DNA from: Lachnospiraceae bacterium
Lineage (GTDB): Bacteria > Bacillota > Clostridia > Lachnospirales > Lachnospiraceae
Reading direction: 5' to 3'
NCBI GenBank assembly: GCA_910575105.1
Contig: CAJTDK010000009.1
Span: 62,001-126,000 of the forward strand
DNA: 64,000 nt
Shown: in pieces, positions 6,957 to 14,975 of the stretch
Position numbering within the stretch: position 1 is the first letter of the stretch
Layout of the letters: the number at the start of each line of letters is the position of its first letter
The notes under the pieces: model-generated
Told to the model about the DNA's origin: nothing
Databases searched by the model: none
Seen by the model: the letters and a program-made list of their open reading frames with translations, nothing else
Translations under genes and position numbers: made by a program

Positions 6957-9649
6957 TGGAGCATCATGGATATGTCCCTAATGATAACCAGCCGGTGATC
7001 CGGATGCTGGCGAGGGAGATCGGAAGATGCAATAAGGGCAGGAACCGGATCCTTGCAGGGGCGGTCTGCCTGTGTGTCGTTACGCTGACCATGGTGTTCG
7101 GCATTTCCTTCGGCAAGGTGCGGGCGGAGTACACGCGGGCAGTGAGGGCGGCCGGTACTGCTGCGTCAGCCTGTATCGAGGGCGCACAGCCGCAGCAGTA
7201 CGAGAAGGTACGCACGCTTAGCTATGTAAAGGAGGCGGGGAGAAGCATTCTGGCCGGAGAGGGAATAGCCGGGGAAGGAGATGTAAGTAAAAATGCTGAC
7301 AGTCAGAGACGTGTCTGCCGGATTCTGGTGCTTGATGGGCAGGCATGGGAAAAAATCGTGAAACCGGCCTATACAGATATCTCCGGGCACTATCCGGAAA
7401 ATAGTCAGGAGCTGATGCTGCCGGTGAAAGCCTTAAAAACTCTGGGGATTTCAAAGCCGGAGATGGGGATGCGGATAGATCTTACGGTGAATGTAGGACT
7501 TTTTCGGACCGAACAGGAGGAGTTTTCGCTGTGCGGCTGGTATACGGACTATACGGAGGACCGTCCGGGACTTGCCTGCGGTTACATTTCGGAAGAAAAA
7601 TCAAGGGAATGGGGATTTGCTATCGAAAAGGAATCGGATATTCTGATCTGCCCGTCAGACAGCATGGACTGGCGGGAGACGGAAAAGCGGCTGTATGAGG
7701 ATGTGCCGGGGGAGATAAAGCTGTCCGTTCAGAATACGGCGGCCCATGATGCGGTGCGCCTGGCGGCGGGCGGGTATGATACGGCGGTTCTGGGTGCAGC
7801 CGTGGTACTTGGTGGGATGTTTTTTCTGGTCTACAATGTGATGGGGATTTCTATGGCAGGAGATATCCGCCAGATGGGCCTTCTGAATACCATCGGCACT
7901 ACGGGCAGGCAGATTTGCAAGGTCTATCTTTGCCAGATGATAAGCGTTGTGGCTTTGGGGGCGGCAGCAGGGGCGGTTCTGGCCTCAGCAGTTCTGTGGG
8001 CTGTGATACCGGAAATTCTGGGGAGCCAGTATCTTAGGAGCTTTGGCGGCGCAGGAGAGGTCCGGTTTTTCTATGTGGAAATACTTGCTGCTGCGGTGGC
8101 ATTTGCGGCGCTGCTTACGTTTGGCGTGTCAGCCTGGGTAATCTTTCGTACAGTAAATATGTCCTGTGTGGAAAGTGTGAATTATACAGGGGTAAAGCCT
8201 GGGAAGAGAAAGACAGCGAAGATGAAGGCGCGGGCGGGATGCAGGAGGAGAAGCGCCAAAGGAGAGCTTTTTTATCTGGCGTGGCAGAATGTGACGCGGC
8301 ATCGGGGAAGGTTTGGTCTGACGGTATTCTCGATGTTTCTTGGCATTTCTGCGTTTTTCGGGGCTTTATATATTACGGAGCAAAGTGATTACACCCGTGT
8401 GATCGGGCGGCACCCGGATTTTCTCATCGCGGGAAAGTTCAGCCGGTTCGGGCAGGAGGAAGGGCACGGTGCGGAATATACCTTCCGTGATGCCGGGAAG
8501 GATCCGCTTGAGACTGATGGGGATAGTCTTGACCTGCTGGATGATAACTACTATGACGAATACTCACCCATTTCCCCAGAGGTAAGAGAGCGTATTTTAG
8601 GTCTTGAAGGGGTAAAGCGGGAGACGGTCCACGTCACGGAGGGCGCGTATATGATCACGATGATTTCCAGGAAAGCAGTCCTGCCATTTACGGAGGAATC
8701 GCAGGGAATGGAAAGCATCGGCCAGGTTAACGGTTCGCCGGTGATTGAAGGGTTCGGGGCGGATGTTATCCAGATCCTTTCACGGGAAGAGATAGCTGAG
8801 CTTAAAAGGTATGTGAAGGAGCATCGCCTCGGGGTGGATATGGACAGCCTTGAAGACGGCGCCGGCGTGGTGATACTCCACGACCACGGGCTGTCGCCGA
8901 AGCAGGAGAAGGAGGCGGCAGGAAGCGTGGGGGAGCCGGTGTATTTTACTGCGCTTGGAACGAAGGAGGAGATGCAGAGCCGGATGAGGGCAGATGATGT
9001 AAAGGAATGGGAGCAGGATGAGGTACAGGAGCCGGAAGGGGTAGAGAGGCCAGAGGGGATAGAAAAAGAGCCGGAGATCTTTTCCCTGTGCGGCTATCTC
9101 GATAACCGGGCAGAGGGCTTTCCGCGCATCCGGCAGACCTGGCATGGCTCCGAGGGGTTGCTCTATTTCCTGATCAGTGAGGAAGGGTTTAGGAAACTGC
9201 CTGCAAAGAAAAAGACGCTTTGCATGGAGCTGGATGCAGAGGAGGAAATGGAGCCGGAGGTTAAAAGGCAGATCATAAATATCTGTCTGGAGGAGAATAA
9301 GAGACGGGAGGAGGTGCCTGGGACGGGGGAAGATGGAAGCGGGGAAGCCGGGATTTTTGCGGTCTGCAAGTCGGAGCTTTTAGCCGGAGCCGAAGGGTAT
9401 ATCCGGGGGAGCCGTATGATCTTCGGGAGCATCAGCGCGGTGCTCTTATTCGCGGGGCTGACTAATTTTCTGAATGTAATGGTTACGGGGGTCATATCCA
9501 GAAGGAAAGAGCTTGAGGTTATGGAATGTGTGGGGATGACGAAGAGGCAGAGGAGGAGAATGCTGATGATGGAAGGGATGTGTTACTTTTTGGCTGCAGG
9601 CGTGCTTGTAGGAGTAATCGGAGGCGGGGCGATGATGGCGGCCAGGTAA
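6953..9649 (+). CDS. FtsX-type ABC permease, C-terminus apparently shortened
   Basis: An 898-residue permease. It has an N-terminal membrane helix (about 34-52), an extracellular region, an FtsX block at about 275-405, a second single helix at about 455-475, a long acidic extracellular domain rich in Glu/Asp, then GSRMIFGSISAVLLFAGLTN and a helix ending GVLVGVIGGGAMMAAR. FtsX domains normally continue about 50-60 residues to a last transmembrane helix; here the frame stops straight after the penultimate helix. The stop codon immediately precedes a MITE copy, and the stop would be the same without it, so the insertion did not create it. It is the partner of the ATPase just upstream (4-base overlap). 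Confidence 0.88.
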   Translation: MMEHHGYVPNDNQPVIRMLAREIGRCNKGRNRILAGAVCLCVVTLTMVFGISFGKVRAEYTRAVRAAGTAASACIEGAQPQQYEKVRTLSYVKEAGRSILAGEGIAGEGDVSKNADSQRRVCRILVLDGQAWEKIVKPAYTDISGHYPENSQELMLPVKALKTLGISKPEMGMRIDLTVNVGLFRTEQEEFSLCGWYTDYTEDRPGLACGYISEEKSREWGFAIEKESDILICPSDSMDWRETEKRLYEDVPGEIKLSVQNTAAHDAVRLAAGGYDTAVLGAAVVLGGMFFLVYNVMGISMAGDIRQMGLLNTIGTTGRQICKVYLCQMISVVALGAAAGAVLASAVLWAVIPEILGSQYLRSFGGAGEVRFFYVEILAAAVAFAALLTFGVSAWVIFRTVNMSCVESVNYTGVKPGKRKTAKMKARAGCRRRSAKGELFYLAWQNVTRHRGRFGLTVFSMFLGISAFFGALYITEQSDYTRVIGRHPDFLIAGKFSRFGQEEGHGAEYTFRDAGKDPLETDGDSLDLLDDNYYDEYSPISPEVRERILGLEGVKRETVHVTEGAYMITMISRKAVLPFTEESQGMESIGQVNGSPVIEGFGADVIQILSREEIAELKRYVKEHRLGVDMDSLEDGAGVVILHDHGLSPKQEKEAAGSVGEPVYFTALGTKEEMQSRMRADDVKEWEQDEVQEPEGVERPEGIEKEPEIFSLCGYLDNRAEGFPRIRQTWHGSEGLLYFLISEEGFRKLPAKKKTLCMELDAEEEMEPEVKRQIINICLEENKRREEVPGTGEDGSGEAGIFAVCKSELLAGAEGYIRGSRMIFGSISAVLLFAGLTNFLNVMVTGVISRRKELEVMECVGMTKRQRRRMLMMEGMCYFLAAGVLVGVIGGGAMMAAR

Positions 9650-9656
9650 CATAATG

Positions 9657-9803
9657 GTTACTATTCACGGCCCGGGGGCCGCTCATAGCAACGATTCGCG
9701 GCGGCATTCCTAAGTTTTGCTGCGCAAAAGCCGCCCCTCACTCCTGTATCATGTTCTTACGGAATGCGCAGCCAGTGCGCATTCCTGACCCATGAACAGT
9801 AAC
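9657..9803 (+). mobile_element. MITE-like element, copy A (full, 147 bp)
   Basis: Non-coding element with inverted ends: left GTTACTATTCACGG, right end reads GTTACTGTTCATGG on the other strand (12 of 14 match). It is flanked by a perfect 8-bp direct repeat ACATAATG (9649-9656 and 9804-9811), a target-site duplication. Internally it has three hairpins: CGGCCC/GGGCCG; GGCGGC...GCCGCC enclosing TTTTGC/GCAAAA; and GGAATGCGCA-GCCAG-TGCGCATTCC (9761-9785, perfect 10-bp stem). Copies B-E are at 46714, 38374, 12221 and 19710. It lies 7 bp after the permease stop and 16 bp before the bioY operator. Confidence 0.88.
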
Positions 9804-9819
9804 ACATAATGACAACCAA

Positions 9820-9872
9820 TTGTAAACTTATAATAAAAACAGGTTGACAATTATTTCCTCCTGTTATATAGT
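9820..9872 (+). promoter_or_regulatory. bioY promoter with BirA-like operator
   Basis: Sigma-A promoter TTGACA (9844-9849), 17-bp spacer, TATAGT (9867-9872). TTGTAAAC (9820-9827) and GTTGACAA (9843-9850) form an inverted repeat (7 of 8) with a 15-bp spacer whose right half covers the -35. That is the architecture of biotin operators bound by biotinyl-AMP-loaded BirA. No birA gene is in the window; regulation is inferred from the motif and the biotin genes. Confidence 0.7.
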
Positions 9873-9923
9873 TGTTAAAGATTTATTTGATCATACCACA
9901 GGATAACAGGAGGATTTTATTTT

Positions 9924-10490
9924 ATGGAAACAGTGACGACAAAGAAGCTTTCGACGAAGAATCTGGTCCTATGCGGGATGTTTACCGCGCTGACGGCAAT
10001 CGGGGCATTTATCCAAGTGCCGGTTCCCTACATGGATTACTTTACCTTGCAGTTCTTTTTCGTATTACTTGCCGGGTTGGTACTGGGCGGGAATAAAGGG
10101 GCGCTGTCAGTAGGCTGTTATGTGCTTTTGGGTCTTTTGGGGCTTCCCATATTCGCGGCGGGAGGCGGGATAGGCTATGTCCTCAGGCCCAGTTTCGGAT
10201 ACCTGCTCGGATTTGTTGTAACTGCTTATGTGACAGGAGTACTTAGTGAAAGGTTAAAGACATGTCCGAAGAACTTTTTCCTGTCCTGCCTTGCGGGATT
10301 TGCCGTAACTTATGCTATCGGCATTGCCTACAAATATATGATCCTTAATTTTTATGCCAATACACCGGCCACGTGGGCAGTGATCTTCCTGTCCTGCTTC
10401 CCTCTGGACATGCCGGGCGATTTTATTCTCTGCATCCTGGCATCCGGCGTAGGGCTGCGCCTGAGAAAAGCAGGATTTTATGCAGATTAA
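9924..10490 (+). CDS. bioY: Biotin transporter BioY
   Basis: A 188-residue integral membrane S-component that captures biotin, alone or with a shared ECF ATPase/T module. About six hydrophobic helices; family marks include TKNLVLCGMFTALTAIGAFI, PYMDYFTLQFFFVLLAGLVLG, GLPIFAAGGGIGYVLRPSFGYLLGF and the C-terminal FPLDMPGDFILCILASGVG. ATG 9924 follows CAGGAGG. It heads bioY-bioB-bioD, consistent with coordinated uptake and late synthesis of biotin under BirA. No bioA or bioF lies here, so the cell probably uses imported dethiobiotin precursors or has those genes elsewhere. Confidence 0.95.
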   Translation: METVTTKKLSTKNLVLCGMFTALTAIGAFIQVPVPYMDYFTLQFFFVLLAGLVLGGNKGALSVGCYVLLGLLGLPIFAAGGGIGYVLRPSFGYLLGFVVTAYVTGVLSERLKTCPKNFFLSCLAGFAVTYAIGIAYKYMILNFYANTPATWAVIFLSCFPLDMPGDFILCILASGVGLRLRKAGFYAD

Positions 10491-10534
10491 CAAGCAGGGC
10501 TGTGCCTGAGAAAAGCAGGATTTTATGTGGATTA
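10446..10534 (+). repeat. Tandem near-duplication of the bioY 3' end
   Basis: The block GGGCTGYGCCTGAGAAAAGC plus the following AGGATTTTATG and GATTAAC occurs at the end of bioY and again directly behind it with a period of about 46 bp and few changes. The second copy is non-coding because bioY has already stopped. It separates bioY from the bioB ribosome site. Confidence 0.75.
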
Positions 10535-10577
10535 ACGAATGGCAGGCTGTGGAATTAAGGAAGGGGAAAGTAAAGTT

Positions 10578-11549
10578 ATGTCAATTGTCAGTGAATTGAA
10601 GGAAAAGGTGGAAAACGGCGGGGAGATCTCAAGGGAAGAAGCGCTTGAGCTTTATGAGGCGCCGCTTGAGGAGCTGTGCAGGGCAGCGGATGAGTTAAGA
10701 AAACAGTTTTGCGGAAATGGGTTTGACATCTGCACCATCATCAACGGAAAGAGCGGGAGGTGTTCGGAGAACTGCAAATTCTGCGCCCAGTCCGCCTATT
10801 ACCGCACTGATGCTATGGAATACCCGCTGCTTGACACACAGGAAATCGTCCGTCAGGCGAGATACAATGCAGACAGAGGAGTGCTCAGGTACTCGATCGT
10901 AACCTCCGGGCGGGCCCTTAAGGATTCAGAAGTGGAGCAGATGTGCGCGGCGATCCGGGAGATAAAAAAAGAGGTGGATATCGAAGTATGCGTATCCTTC
11001 GGTCTGCTTAGCGAAGCGCAGTTCCGTAAGGTGAAGGAAGCGGGTGCATCGCGGGTACATAATAATCTGGAGACATCCCAAAGAAACTTTCCGAATATCT
11101 GCACTACCCACACCTTTGAGGATAAGACTGCGGCTATAAAGGCGGCAAGGGCGACAGGGCTTTCCGTGTGCAGCGGCGGGATCATGGGACTTGGAGAGAC
11201 GAAAGAAGACCGGATAGACATGGCGGTATCCCTGCGCGAGCTGGGCGTGAAAAGCGTCCCGGTAAATATGCTGAACCCTATTCCGGGTACGCCCTATGAG
11301 AAAAATGAAAGGCTTACGGAGGACGACATGCGCCGGATCGCAGCGGTGTACCGTTTTATCCTGCCGGATGCTTCCATCCGTCTGGCCGGGGGAAGAGGGC
11401 TGATGAAGGATAAGGGTGAAGGATGCTTTCAGTCCGGGGCAAATGCGGTGATTTCCGGGGACATGCTGACTACTTCCGGCTACACGATAGAGTCCGATAT
11501 GGAGATGATCAGCAGATTAGGCTATAAGGCGGTGCTGTGCAATGGGTAA
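10578..11549 (+). CDS. bioB: Biotin synthase BioB
   Basis: A 323-residue radical-SAM enzyme that inserts sulfur into dethiobiotin. The [4Fe-4S]-SAM cluster motif CSENCKFC (C-x3-C-x2-C) is present, followed by QSAYY. Downstream elements SFGLLSEAQF, RVHNNLETS (Asn and Arg ligands near the second cluster) and GGIMGLGET are typical, and the end carries RLAGGRGLM. The start at 10578 is chosen because AAGGAAGGGG lies upstream; the ATG at 10539 has no ribosome site and lies in the duplicated stretch. Its last 8 bases overlap bioD, so the two are coupled. Confidence 0.96.
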   Translation: MSIVSELKEKVENGGEISREEALELYEAPLEELCRAADELRKQFCGNGFDICTIINGKSGRCSENCKFCAQSAYYRTDAMEYPLLDTQEIVRQARYNADRGVLRYSIVTSGRALKDSEVEQMCAAIREIKKEVDIEVCVSFGLLSEAQFRKVKEAGASRVHNNLETSQRNFPNICTTHTFEDKTAAIKAARATGLSVCSGGIMGLGETKEDRIDMAVSLRELGVKSVPVNMLNPIPGTPYEKNERLTEDDMRRIAAVYRFILPDASIRLAGGRGLMKDKGEGCFQSGANAVISGDMLTTSGYTIESDMEMISRLGYKAVLCNG

Positions 11550-12210
11550 GGGATTATTTGTTACCGCCACCGGAACTGATATGGGGAAGACTTACGTCAC
11601 CGCACTGATGGTGAAGAAGCTGAAGGACGCCGGATACCGGGCAGGATACTATAAGGCGGCGCTTTCCGGGGCGGAAAATATTGAAGAGAGCGATGCCGGA
11701 TATGTAAAAAAGAGATCGGGGATCAGCCAGCCCGATAACACGCTTCTTTCCTATCTGTATAAGCCGGCAGTGTCCCCGCATCTGGCGGCCAGGATAGAGG
11801 GGAATCCCGTAGATATGGAAAAGGTGAAAGCAGATTACTTAAGCGTTCTTGAAAAGCATGATTACGTGACCGTAGAAGGAAGCGGCGGGATCGTGTGCCC
11901 GATCCGGTGGGACAGCAGGCAGAAGCTGCTCTTGGAGGATATCGTGAAGGCGTTAAAGCTTCCCGCAGTCATCGTGGCGGACGCGGGCCTCGGGACGATC
12001 AATTCTGCTGTGCTGACGTCAGAGTACCTGAAGCTTCGCGGTATCGGCGCAAAGGGGATTATCCTGAATCATTACAGCGGGGGCGTCATGCAGGAGGATA
12101 ATGTGCGGATGCTTGAAAGCTTAACCGGCCTTCCGGTACTTTGCCTTGTGGCAGAGGGGGATACAGAGCTTGGGATGGAGGAAGATGTGCTGGCATCGCT
12201 TTACCGGTAG
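11542..12210 (+). CDS. bioD: Dethiobiotin synthetase BioD
   Basis: A 222-residue ATP-dependent enzyme that closes the ureido ring of dethiobiotin from 7,8-diaminononanoate and CO2. It begins with the P-loop GTDMGKTY (residues 10-17), has the substrate Lys in YYKAALSG (family often YKPVQSG), the VEGSGGIVCPI segment and the dimer-interface ILNHYSGG. Third gene of the biotin operon, overlapping bioB by 8 bases. The operon ends here: ten bases on lies a truncated MITE copy with a hairpin that may act as terminator. Confidence 0.95.
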   Translation: MGKGLFVTATGTDMGKTYVTALMVKKLKDAGYRAGYYKAALSGAENIEESDAGYVKKRSGISQPDNTLLSYLYKPAVSPHLAARIEGNPVDMEKVKADYLSVLEKHDYVTVEGSGGIVCPIRWDSRQKLLLEDIVKALKLPAVIVADAGLGTINSAVLTSEYLKLRGIGAKGIILNHYSGGVMQEDNVRMLESLTGLPVLCLVAEGDTELGMEEDVLASLYR

Positions 12211-12220
12211 AGCGGTTTTT

Positions 12221-12278
12221 GCATCATATTCTTACAGAACGCGCAGCCAGTGCACATTCCTGACCCGTGGATATTAAC
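12221..12278 (+). mobile_element. MITE-like element, copy D (right-half remnant)
   Basis: 58 bp matching the right half of copy A, from the GTATCATG-type segment through the GCGCAGCCAGTGC hairpin to the right end (here ATATTAAC). The left half is missing, no target duplication is visible and the stem has decayed at several bases, so it is an old remnant. It begins 11 bp after the bioD stop. Confidence 0.75.
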
Positions 12279-12327
12279 GTTTTTACCATTCCAAATGAAA
12301 GATATTATTGAAAAATGTAAAATTGCA

Positions 12328-12356
12328 TTGAAATGAAAATATGCCGGACGTATAAT
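12328..12356 (+). promoter_or_regulatory. Promoter of the amylosucrase-like gene
   Basis: TTGAAA (12328-12333), 17-bp spacer, TATAAT (12351-12356), 35 bp upstream of the ATG, with AGAGGTGG as the ribosome site. Confidence 0.75.
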
Positions 12357-12391
12357 AAAAGGAGTTAAATTAAATAGGCAAGAGGTGGCAT

Positions 12392-14797
12392 ATGGGCAGC
12401 AGATCAACAAGAAAAAAGAAAAAAGCCGCTGCAAAGAAAGCGGCTGTAAATGTACAGGTACAGGCTAAAAAAGCGGCAGAAGCCGAAGTTAAGGCCGAAA
12501 AAGAAGTGAAAGCAGCAGAAGCAAAGGCCGCAGAAAAAATGGAAGCTGCAGCGGAAGTGAAAGCTGCAGACACAGAGATTAGAGCTGAAAACGAAGCAGA
12601 AGCAGCAGATATAGAGGTGAAGGCTGGAAAAGAAGCGCCGGCAGCAGAAGCAAAGACTGAAAACGAAGCAGAAGCAGCAGATACAGAAGTAAAGGCTGGA
12701 AAAGAAGCGGAAGCAGCAGATACAGAAGTAAAGGCTGGAAAAGAAGCGGAAGCAGCAGATACAGAAGTACGGGTTGAAAAAGAAGCAGAAGTTGAAGCAT
12801 CAGAGCCAGAATCAGAATCAAAACCGGAAGTTGAAGCATCAGAGCCGGAAGTTAAGACATCAGAGCCGGAAGTTAAGACATCAGAGCAGATACCTGCATC
12901 AGAAACCGCAGAGCCAGACCCAGGCCCGGAAGCAACGGATGCGGACACGCAGGATCGGAACAGAAGGGATCCGGCTTTCGTGCGGCGGTTTGAAAGACAT
13001 TTTGATGAGCTGAAATGGCTTTATATTGAACTTTACGAGAATGATTCTATGTTCGCGGAGCTGTGCGACAATATCCACCGTTTCTACGAAGAGCGGAACA
13101 AGGATTTAAAGAAGCTTGATCGTGAGCGGGAAGAAGACCCAAACTGGTATAAGAATAACGATATGCTCGGCATGATGCTTTATATCGACAATTTTGCAGG
13201 CAATATGAAGGGTGTGCAGGAGAAGCTTGACTATCTGGAGAAATGCAACGTGAACTACATCCATCTGATGCCGTTCCTTGATACCGTAGAGGGACGCTCT
13301 GACGGCGGATATGCGGTGGCGGATTTCCGTAAAGTGCAGGAAAGATTAGGTACTATGGAGGATTTGGAGAGCCTTACAGCAGCCTGCCATAAGAAGCAGA
13401 TGAATGTGTGTATGGATTTTGTCATGAACCATACCTCCGAGGATCATGAGTGGGCAAAGCGTGCGCGTCAGGGAGATGGCGAGTACATGAGCCGGTATTT
13501 CTTCTTTAACAATGATACGATCCCGAAGATGTATGAGCAGACCGTACCCCAGGTGTTCCCGACGACAGCGCCGGGCAATTTCACCTGGCTTCCAGATGCC
13601 GGACATTTTGTCATGACATCCTTCTATCCATACCAGTGGGATCTGAACTATAGAAATCCGCGGGTATTTAACGAGATGATGTATAACTTCCTCTATCTGG
13701 CCAACAAGGGAATTGACATTATCCGTATTGATGCGGTGCCCTATATCTGGAAAGAGCTGGGGACGCAGTGCCGGAATCTTAAGCAGGTACATACGATCGT
13801 GCGCATGATGAGGATCATCAGCGAGATCGTATGTCCGAGTGTACTGCTTCTGGGCGAAGTAGTGATGGAACCGGAGAAGGTAGTGCCGTATTTCGGGACG
13901 GTAGAGAAGCCGGAATGCCATATGCTGTACAATGTAACAACGATGGCAACTACATGGCATACTGTGGCTACGAGGGATGTGAGCCTGTTAAAAAAACAGC
14001 TTGACATCGTAAATGGCTTACCTAAGGAGTACGTGTTCCTGAATTATCTGCGCTGTCATGACGATATCGGATGGGGCTTAGATTACGGGACACTGATGAA
14101 CGAAGGCAAAGGCGAGCGCTCACACAAGCAGTACCTGAACGCTTATTTCCAGGGGTATGCCGGGGACAGCAACAGCCGCGGCGAGCTCTACAACGCGGAT
14201 CCGGTCAGCGGTGACGCCAGATTCTGTGCGACGACCGCATCCATGTGCGGGATTGAAAAGGCAGGCTTTGAGCAGGATGATGAGGCGATGGAGCGTGCGA
14301 TCAGGTTCGATGTCACACTCCACGCTTACATGTTCATGCAGTCCGGTATCCCGGTGCTCTACAGTGGTGATGAGATCGCACAGGTCAATGACTACAGCTA
14401 TAAAGAGGACTATAACAAGGCGGACGATTCCCGTTATCTCCACAGAGGGAAGATGAATTGGGAGAATGCGGCGAAGATAGACGACCCTGAGACAGTAGAG
14501 GCGAAGGTATTCCAGAGCCTGAGTAAGCTTGAGAAGATCAGGAAGAGTGAGAAGGCGTTTGTTTCCTACGCGGATTCATGGACGATCGACACATGGGATG
14601 CGGGGATTCTTGGAATGGGAAGATACTATGACGGGGACAAGATCATCGGCTTGTTCAATTTCAGTGAGTACGACCGCATTGCGTGGGTGAATGAGACTGA
14701 TGGGATCTACGAGGACATTCTCACCGGGCAGATCGTCCAGCCGGTTGCGCTGAACGTACCCGCATACGGGTTTTATTACCTGAAAAAGATTAATTGA
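12392..14797 (+). CDS. Amylosucrase-like GH13 enzyme with repetitive charged N-terminus
   Basis: An 801-residue protein in two parts. Residues 1-190 are Lys/Glu/Ala-rich, starting with a basic patch (TRKKKKAAAKKAA) and continuing with 13-residue repeats (EAADTEVKAGKEA type) and SEPEVKT repeats. There is no signal peptide, so it is cytoplasmic. Residues 190-801 are a GH13 barrel of the amylosucrase/sucrose-hydrolase subfamily: RIDAVPYIWKELGT with nucleophile Asp447, GEVVMEPEKVV with acid/base Glu489, and LRCHDDIGW with Asp557. Amylosucrase makes alpha-1,4-glucan from sucrose; hydrolysis, or sucrose phosphorylase-like use, is possible. The length of the catalytic part is normal, so the extension is an add-on. 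It is monocistronic with its own promoter and a strong terminator. Confidence 0.88.
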   Translation: MGSRSTRKKKKAAAKKAAVNVQVQAKKAAEAEVKAEKEVKAAEAKAAEKMEAAAEVKAADTEIRAENEAEAADIEVKAGKEAPAAEAKTENEAEAADTEVKAGKEAEAADTEVKAGKEAEAADTEVRVEKEAEVEASEPESESKPEVEASEPEVKTSEPEVKTSEQIPASETAEPDPGPEATDADTQDRNRRDPAFVRRFERHFDELKWLYIELYENDSMFAELCDNIHRFYEERNKDLKKLDREREEDPNWYKNNDMLGMMLYIDNFAGNMKGVQEKLDYLEKCNVNYIHLMPFLDTVEGRSDGGYAVADFRKVQERLGTMEDLESLTAACHKKQMNVCMDFVMNHTSEDHEWAKRARQGDGEYMSRYFFFNNDTIPKMYEQTVPQVFPTTAPGNFTWLPDAGHFVMTSFYPYQWDLNYRNPRVFNEMMYNFLYLANKGIDIIRIDAVPYIWKELGTQCRNLKQVHTIVRMMRIISEIVCPSVLLLGEVVMEPEKVVPYFGTVEKPECHMLYNVTTMATTWHTVATRDVSLLKKQLDIVNGLPKEYVFLNYLRCHDDIGWGLDYGTLMNEGKGERSHKQYLNAYFQGYAGDSNSRGELYNADPVSGDARFCATTASMCGIEKAGFEQDDEAMERAIRFDVTLHAYMFMQSGIPVLYSGDEIAQVNDYSYKEDYNKADDSRYLHRGKMNWENAAKIDDPETVEAKVFQSLSKLEKIRKSEKAFVSYADSWTIDTWDAGILGMGRYYDGDKIIGLFNFSEYDRIAWVNETDGIYEDILTGQIVQPVALNVPAYGFYYLKKIN
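12599..12787 (+). repeat. 39-bp in-frame tandem repeats
   Basis: Units at 12599-12637, 12671-12709, 12710-12748 and 12749-12787 (the first separated by a diverged spacer). The second and third are identical over 39 bp, encoding a 13-residue Glu/Ala/Lys repeat inside the N-terminal extension of the amylosucrase-like gene. Recent slippage or unequal exchange is likely. Confidence 0.88.
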
Positions 14798-14815
14798 TTT
14801 TGTGATGATTGTGAC

Positions 14816-14852
14816 TGCAGCGGCGGGGAAAGCGATGTTTCCCGCCGCTGCA
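14816..14852 (+). terminator. Terminator after the amylosucrase-like gene
   Basis: TGCAGCGGCGGG pairs with CCCGCCGCTGCA (12 bp, extended by AA/TT) around a short loop, followed by AATTTTATTTTTA. Confidence 0.92.
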
Positions 14853-14887
14853 AATTTTATTTTTATCTTAAGAATCGGCTGATATGG

Positions 14888-14916
14888 TTGTAGATTGGAG
14901 GTTTTTCAGGTATGCT
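14888..14916 (+). promoter_or_regulatory. Promoter of the SanA-like gene
   Basis: TTGTAG, 17-bp spacer, TATGCT. Moderate sigma-A match 60 bp before the ATG. Confidence 0.4.
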
Positions 14917-14975
14917 GTAGCCAGACGATACAATACGGCAGGAAACCGTGTACATAAAGACAGGAGAGATATACC

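Noticed and set aside
9657-9803. Hairpin-rich repeat as CRISPR or as a simple terminator
   Set aside because: No regular spacing or spacers; inverted ends with 8-bp flanking duplications show an inserted element instead.
12370-12948. Long minus-strand frame rich in Ser/Ala/Phe opposite the amylosucrase gene
   Set aside because: It is the antisense of the Lys/Glu/Ala repeat region; no ribosome site, and the plus-strand gene has promoter, start and a full catalytic domain.
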